The position numbers were made by a program, and so were the translations under genes. From positions 124,001 to 188,000 of the forward strand of contig NZ_SUGA01000009.1 of assembly GCF_004963255.1 (NCBI RefSeq): 64,000 nt of DNA, read 5' to 3'. The notes beneath the pieces were generated by a model that saw nothing but the letters and a program-made list of their open reading frames with translations, did not search any database and was not told where the DNA came from. This stretch comes from Mesorhizobium sp. (GTDB lineage Bacteria > Pseudomonadota > Alphaproteobacteria > Rhizobiales > Rhizobiaceae). How positions within the stretch are numbered: the first letter of the stretch is position 1; each line of letters opens with the position of its first letter. This document shows positions 50,045 to 60,500 of the stretch, in pieces.

Positions 50045-50911
50045 GTGAGAGCATATGATGCCGCCATGGCCGCCTCCTGGGCGATGCTGCCCGAGGCGAT
50101 CGAGCAGTTGATCGAGATCGCCGCGCGCGAGAACGACCCAACGCCGGAAGCCCTCGAGGCGTATCGCGCTGCGCGAGCCGACAACGGCGAGCGGCTGACC
50201 GTCCGGGGCAACGTCGGGATCCTTTCCGCCAAGGGTCCGATGTTCAAGGGCGCGAATCTGATGACGGCATTCTCTGGCGCCACCTCTTACGAGACGTTGC
50301 GCCGGGATCTTCAGGTCGCGCTCGACGACCCGTCAATCCAGGCCATCATGTTGAGGGTCGACAGCCCCGGCGGCGAGGTGAACGGTTGCGATGAGCTGGC
50401 GGCCGCGATCTACGATGCGCGCACCAAGAAGCCGACCGCGGCGTTCATCAGCGGCCAAGGTGCATCCGGCGGCTACTGGCTGGCAAGCGCGGCCGAGAAA
50501 ATTACCGTGAGCGACTCCGCCATGGTCGGGTCGATCGGCGTCGTGCTCGGCATCACCGACCGCAAGAAGGCGGACGAGCGTTCTGGCATCTCCCGGCTCG
50601 AATTTGTGTCGTCACAATCGCCGGGCAAGCGCCCCGATATCGAGACCGACGCCGGCAAAGCCAAGGTCCAGAAGCTCGTCGACGACCTCGGCACCGTGTT
50701 CGTCAACGCGGTCGCGAAGTATCGCGGCGTCACTGCGGACGATGTCGTCAAGAATTTCGGGGCCGGTGGCCTCGAAGTGGGTGCAAACGCCGTCGCGCAC
50801 GGAATGGCAGACGAAGTCGGCCAGTTCGAGGCGGCGCTGGCCCGTCTCTCCCAGCGCGGCAAGAACCGTGCGTTCATCCAAAGCCAAAAGAGGATTTTCG
50901 GCTATGCCTAA
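50045..50911 (+). CDS. S49 family head maturation protease, gpC-like
   Basis: 288 aa, GTG start. RVDSPGGEVNG and GQGASGGYW with Ser141 nucleophile, then VGSIGVVLGITDRKKADE with the catalytic Lys, are the SppA/gpC signature. It trims scaffold and portal during capsid maturation. Its 3' end overlaps the scaffold gene by 8 nt. Confidence 0.93.
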   Translation: MRAYDAAMAASWAMLPEAIEQLIEIAARENDPTPEALEAYRAARADNGERLTVRGNVGILSAKGPMFKGANLMTAFSGATSYETLRRDLQVALDDPSIQAIMLRVDSPGGEVNGCDELAAAIYDARTKKPTAAFISGQGASGGYWLASAAEKITVSDSAMVGSIGVVLGITDRKKADERSGISRLEFVSSQSPGKRPDIETDAGKAKVQKLVDDLGTVFVNAVAKYRGVTADDVVKNFGAGGLEVGANAVAHGMADEVGQFEAALARLSQRGKNRAFIQSQKRIFGYA

Positions 50912-51308
50912 CGACAATGAGGATTTCGCCGCCATCCAGGCTGCGGCAGTTGTAAAAGCCAAGACCGAGGAACGGGGCCGCATCGACGCCATTCTCGCAG
51001 CCGACGGCGCCAAGGCCCATACCGCGCTCGCGCGATTGCTGGTCACCGACGGTGTCGCCGCCGACAAGGCTGCCGCCTACCTGAAGGCAGCGACCGAAGC
51101 GACCGATGCCGCGGTGAAGGCCGCCACGCCCGAGAAGGACACGAAGGCCGAGCAGGAAGCTGCCGCCAAGGCCCTCGCCGAGAAGAAGGCGAAAGCGGGC
51201 ACTCTCGGCCTCGGGGCGCCGGAATCGCTCGAGCGCCAGCCGGCGTCAACCGGCTGGGGCAAAGCGGTCGCGCACGCAAACCGGGGCGTCAACAGCCTTT
51301 CGGCTTAA
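50904..51308 (+). CDS. Scaffold-like protein (gpNu3 position)
   Basis: 134 aa, ATG 50904 with AGAGGA upstream. Ala/Lys/Glu-rich helical protein with coiled-coil parts, directly after the protease, where lambda has its scaffold nested in gpC. A separate frame here rather than a nested one. Confidence 0.78.
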   Translation: MPNDNEDFAAIQAAAVVKAKTEERGRIDAILAADGAKAHTALARLLVTDGVAADKAAAYLKAATEATDAAVKAATPEKDTKAEQEAAAKALAEKKAKAGTLGLGAPESLERQPASTGWGKAVAHANRGVNSLSA

Positions 51309-51363
51309 CCGCCGGCGGGTGGACCCGCCTGCTTTCATCCAAACCAGCTAACGGAGACCATCA

Positions 51364-52026
51364 ATGCCGCAGGTATTGACCGAAGGCCGTCGCCCCGGCG
51401 AGGCCATCATGAGCGAGGCGGAATTCCACCGCTCGCGCGACAATGTGACGATCGCATTTTCGCAGACCATCGAACCAAACAGCCTGCTCGGCCAGGTCGC
51501 CGTGCCGGCTGATGTCGTCGCCACCCCCTCGGCAGCCGCGGGCAACACGGGCAATGCCACCATCGCCATGGGCGCCCAGGCCGTCACCTCCAAGGTGAAG
51601 GACGGCCGTTACAAGGGCATCGCCACCGATGCGACGCATGTCCATTGGGAAGACCCTGACGGCAACGAAATCGGCACATCGACCCACGGCGCCGCTTTCT
51701 CGAAGGGCGGCGTCAAGTTCACGATCACCGCCGGTGGGGTCGCAAACGTGGCAGGCGACGAATACTACGTCGACGTGGCGGCCGACGGCGAGGACTTCCA
51801 GTATGTCGCCTACAATCCGGCCGGCGTCGACGGCTCGGAAGTGCCCGTCGCCTACTCGATCTACGGCACCACGACCCCGGCGGACAAGACCGCCAGTCTT
51901 GCCGCGATCACCCGCTCGGCGCAGATCAACGGCAACTGCGTCGCCTGGCCTGCCGGCATCACGTCGGCTCAGAAGGCAAATGCCGCCCAGGCACTCGCCA
52001 AGACCGGCATCATCGTTCGCAACTAG
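51364..52026 (+). CDS. Head decoration protein, gpD-like
   Basis: 220 aa. The start MPQVLTEGRRPGEAIMSEAE and the beta-rich core resemble the HDPD family that trims capsid threefold axes, with an added middle domain. Flanked by hairpins at 51314-51329 and about 52031-52048. Confidence 0.85.
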   Translation: MPQVLTEGRRPGEAIMSEAEFHRSRDNVTIAFSQTIEPNSLLGQVAVPADVVATPSAAAGNTGNATIAMGAQAVTSKVKDGRYKGIATDATHVHWEDPDGNEIGTSTHGAAFSKGGVKFTITAGGVANVAGDEYYVDVAADGEDFQYVAYNPAGVDGSEVPVAYSIYGTTTPADKTASLAAITRSAQINGNCVAWPAGITSAQKANAAQALAKTGIIVRN

Positions 52027-52082
52027 TCCGGCCGGCGGGTAACCGCCGGTCCGTCCACCGCGGTTCGCCGCATCGGTCCATC

Positions 52083-52110
52083 AGCCCTGCCCTTCGGCGG
52101 GGCTTTTTTT
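52083..52110 (+). terminator. Rho-independent terminator before the capsid gene
   Basis: AGCCCTGCC-CTTC-GGCGGGGCT (9-bp stem) followed by seven T. It lies between decoration and major capsid genes and may set their relative expression. Confidence 0.8.
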
Positions 52111-52123
52111 ATGGGAAAACACA

Positions 52124-53170
52124 ATGTCTGTGCTCGATATCTTCGACCAGGACGCATTTTCGGTCACGACGATGTCCGATGCGATGCGCGAGGTCAAATA
52201 CGTTCCCGGCTTCATCTCCAGGCTGGGGCTCTTCTCGTCCACCTCGATCGACACTCTCGACATCGCGATCGAAAAGGACGCTGAGCAGAACGTCTTCATC
52301 GTGCCGTCGTCTCCCCGCGGCGGCCCTGGCAAGACGTTCGGCAAGAACCGCCGTTCCATGCGGAAGCTGTCGGTTCCGCACTTCCAGGTCGACGATGCGA
52401 TCTACGCCGACGAGGTACAGAGCGTCCGCGCATTCGGCGAAGAGCGCGCTGTTGAGACCTTCCAGGGGCGCATCGCGAAGCGCGGCGCTGAGGTTCGCCA
52501 GTCGTTCGCGCTGACCGAGGAGTATCACAAGCTCTGTGTCGTCACGAAGGGTCAGCTTCTCGATGCCGACGGCACGGTGCTCTACGACTACTTCGAGGAG
52601 ATGGGCGAGGCTGTGCCGGCCGAGGTTGGCTGGGATCTCACCGCCGCAAATCCTGCCGACGGCGTTCTGCGCCAGCGCGCGACCGACCTGGCGCGATCGA
52701 TGGGCGCCGCGCTCGACGGGCTCCCGTTCTCTGGCATCCTTGCGATCGCCGGCAACGGGTTCTGGGACAAGCTCGTGAAGCACAAGGAGGTTCGCGACAC
52801 CTTCAAGAACTATACCGCGGCCGTGACCCTGCGCCAGGCAACCGTCGACATCAACTCCCAGAGCGTCCAGAGCGGCATCTGGGGCTCGTTCCCGCTGTTC
52901 GACATGACCTGGGTCAACTATCGCGGCGGCCTCGACGTCGGTATCGACGACGATGAGGTGAAGTTCGTGCCGATGGGCGTGCCGGGCCTCTTCCGGTCGG
53001 TCTTCGCACCGGCCGACTATATTGAGACCGTCAACACGATGGGCCTCGAGCTCTATGTCAAGCAGTTCCGGATGCAGAACGAGAAGGGCATCTCGCTCGA
53101 ATACCAGAACAACGTGATCCACTACTGCACGCGCCCGCGCGTGCTGATGAGCGGCCGTTCCGCGGCATAA
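52124..53170 (+). CDS. Major capsid protein, lambda gpE-like
   Basis: 348 aa. FSVTTMSDAMREVKYVPGFI at the start and YCTRPRVLMSGRSAA at the end are as in gpE-family capsids; size and place fit. The HK97 fold is inferred from the family. Confidence 0.94.
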   Translation: MSVLDIFDQDAFSVTTMSDAMREVKYVPGFISRLGLFSSTSIDTLDIAIEKDAEQNVFIVPSSPRGGPGKTFGKNRRSMRKLSVPHFQVDDAIYADEVQSVRAFGEERAVETFQGRIAKRGAEVRQSFALTEEYHKLCVVTKGQLLDADGTVLYDYFEEMGEAVPAEVGWDLTAANPADGVLRQRATDLARSMGAALDGLPFSGILAIAGNGFWDKLVKHKEVRDTFKNYTAAVTLRQATVDINSQSVQSGIWGSFPLFDMTWVNYRGGLDVGIDDDEVKFVPMGVPGLFRSVFAPADYIETVNTMGLELYVKQFRMQNEKGISLEYQNNVIHYCTRPRVLMSGRSAA

Positions 53171-53185
53171 TCGGTCATCCTCCCA

Positions 53186-53587
53186 ATGACCACGCCGTTC
53201 GCGGAACTCGAGAAGCAGGTCTCGGCCGAGATCGACGCGCACCATGGCGAAGCCACGCGCATCGTTCGGAAGGCCGCCGGCCAGTATTTCTCTAGGGTCG
53301 CGGACGGCGCCCGCGCCAATGCCGACGTCATCGGCGTGGTCGACCACAATCCGGTCATGGCCCGGCCGAAGGATCAGGGCCAATACGATGGGTTCCAGCC
53401 AGGTGTAGCCGGCAGCAGGATCAGCGTCTCATACGCCGTGACGCGGTTCGCGGATAAGGCGGCATGGCCGCAAGACGGCGACGAAATCTGGCTGCTCGAC
53501 CCAGACCGCCTCGGTGCCAAGCTGCGCGTCACTCGGGCTGACCCCGATGGTCTCGGCCGTATCGACTGCATCTGTGTGCCCGCATGA
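53186..53587 (+). CDS. Head completion or head-tail protein
   Basis: 133 aa, directly after the capsid gene. N-terminal helix then beta-rich half (GVAGSRISVSYAVTRFADKAAWPQDGDEIWLL). Position suggests a gpFI/FII-like role; family not recognised. Confidence 0.68.
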   Translation: MTTPFAELEKQVSAEIDAHHGEATRIVRKAAGQYFSRVADGARANADVIGVVDHNPVMARPKDQGQYDGFQPGVAGSRISVSYAVTRFADKAAWPQDGDEIWLLDPDRLGAKLRVTRADPDGLGRIDCICVPA

Positions 53588-54384
53588 GCCTGATCGCACT
53601 CGCCACTCGGGTCATTCTCGTCCGGCTGCTGACCGGCAGGACGTGGGCACGGGATCCAGTGCTCGACTCGCCGCTCGACCCGATTGAGGAGATCTTGCGC
53701 GCGGCCGACGCCAAGCCCAAGCCGGTCATCGCCGTCTACACCAACGAGAGCAAAGGCAAACCGGTGGGCCTCGAGACACAGGGCGGTAAGCAGAACGTCC
53801 GCACCGCGGTTTACGTGTATCTGCCGCCTTCGAAGGTGGAATTGCCCGACGGTGTCGGCTTCGCGATCGACAACGTCGGCGCAGGCCTGGCTCTCAGCAC
53901 TCTCGGCCGGCAGATCGACGCTGCCATGCATCTCGGCAACACACCCTGGCTGAAGTTGTGGCGGCGGTTCGTCACCTGCATCGACGAAAAGACCTCGCGT
54001 TTCGTCCTGGTCGAGATTCAGTCGGGCGTAAAGGTGCCTTGCATGGAGGTCATCTACGAGCTCGATTGCGTCGCCGATGCCGACTTCGCCAAGCCGCTCT
54101 ACGGGGCATGGCTAGATCTTGACACCCTGCTGCGCGCCGACGGCGCCGGTAGCGAGGGGGAGATGCTGGCCGACCACATCAAAGGCCTGATCGAGAAACC
54201 GGACGGGTTGCACCCCTACGAGGTCTTCCAGGCCAACTTTGGGCTTACCGATGCGGCGTTTGAGGCCACCGGCCTCGCTCCGTTGCCCGGCTCGCTCGAT
54301 CCGGACACCGGCAACTCGCCACTGCTTGTTGACGTCGACGCGCCGCAGCAGACCGAAATCGTGCCGCCGCAGCAGGTGCCATGA
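53584..54384 (+). CDS. Tail completion / terminator-like protein
   Basis: 266 aa. The first ~170 residues (LPDGVGFAIDNVGAGLALSTLGRQIDAAMHL) fit a tail-completion protein by position; an acidic tail of about 95 residues extends it. Overlaps both neighbours by 4 nt. Confidence 0.65.
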   Translation: MSLIALATRVILVRLLTGRTWARDPVLDSPLDPIEEILRAADAKPKPVIAVYTNESKGKPVGLETQGGKQNVRTAVYVYLPPSKVELPDGVGFAIDNVGAGLALSTLGRQIDAAMHLGNTPWLKLWRRFVTCIDEKTSRFVLVEIQSGVKVPCMEVIYELDCVADADFAKPLYGAWLDLDTLLRADGAGSEGEMLADHIKGLIEKPDGLHPYEVFQANFGLTDAAFEATGLAPLPGSLDPDTGNSPLLVDVDAPQQTEIVPPQQVP

Positions 54385-54938
54385 GCTTTTCGAGGATCCT
54401 GCGCTCGGTGTTCGAGCGGCTACAGGAACACGAACGCCGGCTCGCCGGCAGCCAATGGACCGGCAAGGTCAAGCAGGTCGATGCCCAGAAGCACCTGATC
54501 AGAATGGTGCTGGGGAAAGACGACGACGGCGCGGATGTACTTTCGCCGTGGCTGCCGGTGGGGCAGGTCGCCGGCGCACTGAAACTGCATAGCATGCCCT
54601 CTGTCGGCCAGGTCGTAGCCGTCAGGGCGGAGGGCGGCGATCTCGAGCAAGGAATCGTCGAGCCATATCATTGGTCTGACGAGAACCCCTCGCCTTCCCA
54701 GAACGCAAATGAGCACAAGCTCACGTTCGGCAACGTGACGATCACCCTGGTCGACGGCAGCCTGAAGTTTCAGGTCGGCGGCACGACCGTCGAGGTCACC
54801 GATGGAAAATTGGAAGTGCACACCAATGAGTTCGTCACCCACGGCTCGTCGCTGAAGCACAACACCAAGGAAATCGGCGACACCCACAAACACGGCGGCG
54901 TGGTGCCTGGCGGCTCCGATACCGACGTGCCCGTTTAG
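54381..54938 (+). CDS. Baseplate assembly protein V (spike)
   Basis: 185 aa. WTGKVKQVDAQKHLIRMVLG and LPVGQVAGALKLHSMPSVGQ are the OB-fold of gpV; the C-terminal half is beta-helical with HGSSLKHNTKEIGDTHKHGG, a metal-binding spike tip. Shows that the tail is contractile. Confidence 0.9.
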   Translation: MSFSRILRSVFERLQEHERRLAGSQWTGKVKQVDAQKHLIRMVLGKDDDGADVLSPWLPVGQVAGALKLHSMPSVGQVVAVRAEGGDLEQGIVEPYHWSDENPSPSQNANEHKLTFGNVTITLVDGSLKFQVGGTTVEVTDGKLEVHTNEFVTHGSSLKHNTKEIGDTHKHGGVVPGGSDTDVPV

Positions 54939-54947
54939 GAGGTTTCG

Positions 54948-55130
54948 ATGAAGAAGACCTATTACCCCACCGCCTTGGCCGGCAAGACCGTTGCCGGTGT
55001 CCCTAACCCGGGCGAAGGCATTCCGATCGCGCTGACCGAGCAGCAGGCCGAGCATGCCCTGCGGCAGGGCTATCTCTCCGAGGAGGCCCCGGCCAAGAGC
55101 ACAGACGACAAGAAGGTGAAGAAGGCCTGA
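54948..55130 (+). CDS. Small tail-region protein (60 aa)
   Basis: Begins MKKTYYPTALAGKTVAGVPN, ends in a Lys-rich tail. Sits 9 nt after gpV with AGGAGG before it. Not recognised. Confidence 0.6.
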   Translation: MKKTYYPTALAGKTVAGVPNPGEGIPIALTEQQAEHALRQGYLSEEAPAKSTDDKKVKKA

Positions 55131-55131
55131 T

Positions 55132-55512
55132 ATGTCGGGCATTGATGCGGCGAGCGGGGCCGTACTCGACGGCTTCCCGCATGTCGAGCAGAGCCTCGAG
55201 AAGATCTTCACGACCTTCCAGGGTGAACGCGTCATGCGCGAGTGGTTCGGCAATCCGGGGCTGCGCCTTCTCGGCGAGAATGCCACGGCGCGGACCGTGC
55301 TCGTCTGGTTCAACGTGCTCTGGATGCTCGTCGAGCTCTTCGAGCCGCGTTTCAAGATCGTGCAGTTCGTCGTCAACGACGTGAACCGCCTCGGCTACGG
55401 CGATTTCACTATCAACGGCAAGCACCTTCCCTACGGCCACCTCAATTGGCAGCAAGCCGCCTTCTTTGTGTCGATCGACGGCTCGGCTGTCACCCTGAAA
55501 CCGTCGATTTAA
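55132..55512 (+). CDS. Baseplate protein W (gp25-like)
   Basis: 126 aa. VLDGFPHVEQSLEKIFTTFQGERVMREWFGNPGL is the gpW/gp25 core (RPxxG-type initiation of the sheath). Between gpV and gpJ, as in P2. Confidence 0.88.
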   Translation: MSGIDAASGAVLDGFPHVEQSLEKIFTTFQGERVMREWFGNPGLRLLGENATARTVLVWFNVLWMLVELFEPRFKIVQFVVNDVNRLGYGDFTINGKHLPYGHLNWQQAAFFVSIDGSAVTLKPSI

Positions 55513-55522
55513 GGACTCGAGC

Positions 55523-56380
55523 ATGCCGCCGATCGACTTCTCGACGCTGCCGGCGCCCGAGGTCATTGAGACGTTGGACTTCGAAGCCATCGTCGCTGCG
55601 ATGATCACCGACGTCGTCGACCGCTTTGCAGCAGCGGGCGTCGACTACGATGTCGGCAACCTAGAGACGGACCCGGTCAAGATCATCTTCGAGGTGGCCG
55701 CTTATCGAGAGATCGGGCTGCGCGCGCGCATCAACGATGCTGCGAAGGCCAACCTGGTCGCATTTGCGATTGGGCCGGACCTTGACCACCTGGCGGGCTT
55801 CTACGACGTCGTTCGCCTTGACGGCGAGACCGACGACGCGCTGCGCGCGCGGACCATCATCGCGATATCCGGCCGGTCAACGGCCGGTCCAGAAGACTGG
55901 TACAGGAGCGCCGCGCTGCGCGCGAGCCCGCGCGTGAAGGACGTGGCTGTCTACCGCGTCGGGACCGGGCCGGATATCCGCATCTCAGTGCTAGCGACCG
56001 ACAACTTCGGCGAGCCGGATGCCGCGCTGCTGGCCGCGGTGGACGGCGAGGTGCAGAAGAACAGCGTTCGTGTGATCTCGGACCGGGTGACGGTCCTTTC
56101 GGCTACGAGCACGACCGTCAATGTCGTGGCGGACATCTGGCTTTTGCCGTCCGCGCCGATCACGGTCTTCGACAACCTCGAGTCGACGCTGCGCACTGCC
56201 CTCGCCACCGAAGGAGGCCTCGGTTTCAACGTCACGCGGTCGTGGCTGACCGCCAAGTTGCAGCAGCCCGGGGTGCAGAAGGTATCGTTGTCTGCGCCGA
56301 TGGCGGACGCCATTGTGGATGACGGCGCCGCCGCGAAATTTGGGACCATCACCCTCACCTTCAAGGGCCGCGATCGGTAA
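55523..56380 (+). CDS. Baseplate protein J
   Basis: 285 aa. IDFSTLPAPEVIETLDFEAIV and the DDALRARTIIAISGRSTAGP and DAALLAAVDGEVQ segments identify gpJ. It ends exactly where gpI starts. Confidence 0.92.
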   Translation: MPPIDFSTLPAPEVIETLDFEAIVAAMITDVVDRFAAAGVDYDVGNLETDPVKIIFEVAAYREIGLRARINDAAKANLVAFAIGPDLDHLAGFYDVVRLDGETDDALRARTIIAISGRSTAGPEDWYRSAALRASPRVKDVAVYRVGTGPDIRISVLATDNFGEPDAALLAAVDGEVQKNSVRVISDRVTVLSATSTTVNVVADIWLLPSAPITVFDNLESTLRTALATEGGLGFNVTRSWLTAKLQQPGVQKVSLSAPMADAIVDDGAAAKFGTITLTFKGRDR

Positions 56381-57505
56381 ATGGACCGGGTTCACCTCCT
56401 CCCGGGCAACGCGACGCCGCTGGAGCGTGCGGTCTCGGAATCTGTCGATCGCCTCCCAGAGTTGGTCCCCGGCGTCGACGAATTGCGCGGTTTCAAATTC
56501 GCGCCGGTGCTGCCGGGAATCCTGCCTTGGCTCGTGGTCGAGTATGGCCTCGGCGTAATCTCGCAATATCTGCCGGACCTCGCCTCTGTCATCGAATATG
56601 GCCTGCGCTGGCAGCGGGTGAAGGGGACGCCCCAAGGCGTCGCGGAAAGCCTGACATGGGTCCACTATGCTTTCGCGACGTTCTACGAGGCTCCGGTGCG
56701 TCGCACGCGCTGGCATCTCTACGAACTCGAGCTCGACCGCCTCCGCGACAGTGAAGACGACCTTGCAACGATAGAGGCAGTCGTTCGCCTTTCGGGCCCT
56801 GCGCGCTCGGAATTCTATCGCGCCTGGAATGGCTACAACGTACGGGAGCACGAGTGGAGCTACACCCGCTGGGGCCACGGCATCTGGGGCGACAATTCGG
56901 GCGTCTTTCTGCATGCCGGCGGCGTCAAATGGTCGTTCGGCCGCACCTTCGATGCAGGCTTCCATGAGCTGACCGAGGCCGAACTGACTGCGCTTGGCGC
57001 ATGGGTCGAGCCCGTCGAGGACGGCTCGATCTCGTGGGGGCCGTTCCCCTGGAGCACGCCCGGGCTGCAGTGGGTGTCGGACGCGGCCGCGTCGCGGGCG
57101 CAGATCATAGCCACCGCGCTATTGGCGAAGAACTGCTGGATTGGCGTTTATCGCGAGGACGGCTCGCCGATCGGCTTCCGCAAGGCGCGGGTCTATCGGC
57201 CCGTGATCGCGCTTTTCGGTGGTTACTATCAGGCAGCCGGCCAAGGTTGGATCGCGGCCGATGCACCGGGGGCGAACATCTATGTCGAAGCCCTGATGGA
57301 CTTCGGCGAGGGCGAGAGCGAGACGGTCCACTCCTGGAGCGTCTCGCTCGGCGGCGCGCCCGTCGGCGCGCACCCCCCTGGTATCATGTGGTTGGCCGGC
57401 GCCGGGATCAGCGGCGGCTCGATCGTCGGCGGCTTCAATATCGCGCCAGCCCTTCTTGGCAAGACTTCGCGCGAGCGCTTCCGCGCCATTCTGAAAATCG
57501 TCTGA
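56381..57505 (+). CDS. Tail protein I with C-terminal beta-rich extension
   Basis: 374 aa. The first ~150 residues (LLPGNATPLERAVSESVDRLPELV, AESLTWVHYAFATFY) are P2 gpI. The remaining part is beta-rich and Trp-rich (WSYTRWGHGIWGDN, WVEPVEDGSISWGPFP), an extension not found on short gpI; likely fibre attachment or receptor contact. Confidence 0.85.
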   Translation: MDRVHLLPGNATPLERAVSESVDRLPELVPGVDELRGFKFAPVLPGILPWLVVEYGLGVISQYLPDLASVIEYGLRWQRVKGTPQGVAESLTWVHYAFATFYEAPVRRTRWHLYELELDRLRDSEDDLATIEAVVRLSGPARSEFYRAWNGYNVREHEWSYTRWGHGIWGDNSGVFLHAGGVKWSFGRTFDAGFHELTEAELTALGAWVEPVEDGSISWGPFPWSTPGLQWVSDAAASRAQIIATALLAKNCWIGVYREDGSPIGFRKARVYRPVIALFGGYYQAAGQGWIAADAPGANIYVEALMDFGEGESETVHSWSVSLGGAPVGAHPPGIMWLAGAGISGGSIVGGFNIAPALLGKTSRERFRAILKIV

Positions 57506-57511
57506 GGCAAA

Positions 57512-60500
57512 ATGGCTTACGAGCACAAATCAGGGCTGTCCGGCGCCTACGATCGTTCGGTCGCGTTCCCGCTGTGGGACAGCGTGCTGACACGTGAAGG
57601 CAAGATCGGCCAGGCGGCCGAGATGTTCGAGGCGCAGCAAATTCTGCAGCGGAAGATCGGCTCGATCGGCAACCTGGTCGCGCGCGATGGCGACCGCGTC
57701 GAAGGCGCGGATATCATCATCGACGCCGAGGCCGCGACCGTCACGCTGACTGCCGGCAAGCTCTATGTCAGTGGCCGCGTTCTCGACGTGCCTGCCGCGG
57801 TGCTCGCTGCCGTTCCGATGATAGGTTCCGTTCATATCGGCGTCCGCGTGATCGAGACCTATGTGACCGAACTTGAAGAGCCGGCGCTGAAAGGTCTTGA
57901 GCCGGGCGCTCCATCGGAAGGCGAGGCCGGCGCCGCCCGCGTCGTCCAGACGCTCTCCTGGGGCTTCTCTGGTGACGCCAGTGTTGGCGACCTCTACTCG
58001 GTCTACCTGCTGAAAGACGGCGTCGCGATCGACCAGACCCCGCCGCCGAACCTCACTGGCATCAACGCGCAGCTTCAAATCTACGACTTCGACGCCAACG
58101 GCAATTATATCGTCAATGGGTGCGCGGTCTCGGCGCTCGGCAAGGACGGCACAGACCAGGTTTTCTCGATCGCCGCAGGCGTCGCCAACATCAAGGGTGC
58201 CAAGCGCACTCGCTATGCCGCGCTACGCCATCGCGAGGTCGAAACCTTCGACCTGTTCCGCATCCCCACCGAGGTGCACACATTCGGCGCCAATCCCACG
58301 GTGGTGACCCTCAACCACGGGCCGATCGCGACCATTCGCGAAGTGCTGGTCGAGAAAGAAGTGACGGAAACCGTTGTGCGCGGCGGCACGCCGAACGGCT
58401 CCGACGCGCTGGTCAATACCGGCGTCACCTCCATCCTCGAGGTGAAGCAGGGCGCCACGACCTATGCTACGCCGGCCGACTATGCCAAGGCTGGCGACCT
58501 GGTCTCGTGGGCGGCCGGCGGCGCAGAGCCCGCGACCGGGTCGAGCTACACGGTCAAGTATCGCTATCTTGGTATCGTCGCGGCGAGCGACATCACCGCT
58601 ACGTCGATCACCGTCGCCGGTGGCGTGAATGGCGGCCAAATCCAGATCGACTACGATTTCAAGCTGCCGCGCGTCGACGTGCTCGGCATGGATAGCGACG
58701 GCAATTCGGTCTATCTGAAAGGTGTTTCCAGCCGGACCAACGCGCTGCCTCCCACGGTCCCGGCCGACGTCCTGCCTCTTGCGCTCGTCGAGAATATCTG
58801 GACCGGCACGCCCAACGTCACCAACATCGGAGTGCGCGCCTACACCATGGCGAAGATCGACCGGATGTATAACAGCCTAGTCGACGCGCTGGACCTGATC
58901 GCGCTCGAGCGACTGCAACGCGACATCGACAGCCGCGAGCCGATCTCGAAGAATGGCGTCTTCGTCGACCCGTTCACCTCCGACCGCTACCGCGACGAGG
59001 GTGAGCCGCAGACCGCAGCCGTGTTCGGCGGGCTGCTGCGTCTTGCGATCGACCCGACCTTCCACCCGATCAACCTGCCGGGCGTCACGCTGCTCAACTG
59101 GACCGAGGAGGTCGCGGTCGAGCAGGCGCTTGCGACGCGCTGCACGAAGATCAATCCCTACCAGAACTTCACGCCTTTGCCGGCGTCAATGACGATCAAT
59201 CCGCCGGTCGACTACTGGACGGAGAGCGCGACGGAATGGGCGTCCGACAGTGCGGCGGCCCTGTCCTCGCCGGTCGTCATCACGACGTCTCGGTCGACCA
59301 CCGGCCGCACCACGACCACGACGACCACGACCCAGAAGGAGACGATCGAGAGCTCGACCCGCGAAGAGACTTTGGCCTATCTCCGCCAGATCTCGCTACA
59401 GTTCACGATCAAGGGCTTCGGCGCGGGCGAGAACCTGACAAAGCTCGAGTTCGACGGGATCAATGTCAACCCGGGCGGACTGTCGGCGAACGGCGCGGGC
59501 CAGATTGTCGGCAACTTCATGATCCCTGCCCATGTACCTGCGGGGTCCAAGGGTCTCGTCGCCGAAGGCCAGGGCGGATCGAAGGCCGCCGCGATCTTCG
59601 TGGGCCAGGGCACTATCGACATCGAGACGCTGCGCCGCGTCGTCACCACCACCGTGCAGCAGACTTCGGTCACCGCGCCGCGCGAAACGGGCGGCGCCGG
59701 TGGTGGTGGCGGCGGCAATGGCGGCAGCCGCTCCGATCCGTTGGCGCAGACCTTCACCCTGACCGAAGGCAGGCACATTGCCGGCGTCAACCTGAAGGTC
59801 TGTCTGGTCGGCGATCCGGATAACCCGATCGTGCTCGAAATGGTCGAGGTTGCCAACGGCATCCCTACGGTCAACGTGATCGCCCAGGCGTTCTACGACA
59901 TGAACGATGCGGTCATCGGGCAATGGACCGAGATCCGCTTCCCGTATCCGATCTGGCTCCCGGCCGGTGTCGAATATGCCTTTGTCGTCAAGACGAATGA
60001 CGGCAGCCACTCCATCAAGACTGCCAAGCTCGGAGACTTCGATGCCGAGTTGCAGCAGCCGGTCGCCGCGCAGCCATATTCGGTTGGCGTCATGCTGTCG
60101 TCGTCGAACGCCGTGACCTGGACGCCGCATCAGGATGAGGACATCTGCTTCCAACTGGTCGCTGCCAAGTTCGCCCCGACGACTAAGACGGTCAACGTCG
60201 GAACCTTGGCCGTCACCAATATGAGCGACCTGCTGATCCGCGCCGAGGTGGAATTGCCGACCGCCGCGGCTGGCATGCATTTCGAGGTAGAGCTCGACGA
60301 CGGCTCCGTCACGCTTCTCAATCCGGGTCAGGCGTGGGAGTTGCAGTCCTTCTACACTGGCAACGTTGATGTGCGCGCCGTGCTTTCGGGCTCAGCGAAG
60401 GTTTCGCCCGTCGTTTTCCCCGTGATCCTGGCGATCGAGGGCGAACTGCAGACGACGGGCACCTATGTGACGCGCGCCTTTACCATGGGCACCGGCGTCG

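Noticed and set aside
48571..50283. 570-residue leftward frame opposite portal and protease
   Set aside because: Antisense shadow; no domain and it conflicts with the portal, connector and protease genes.
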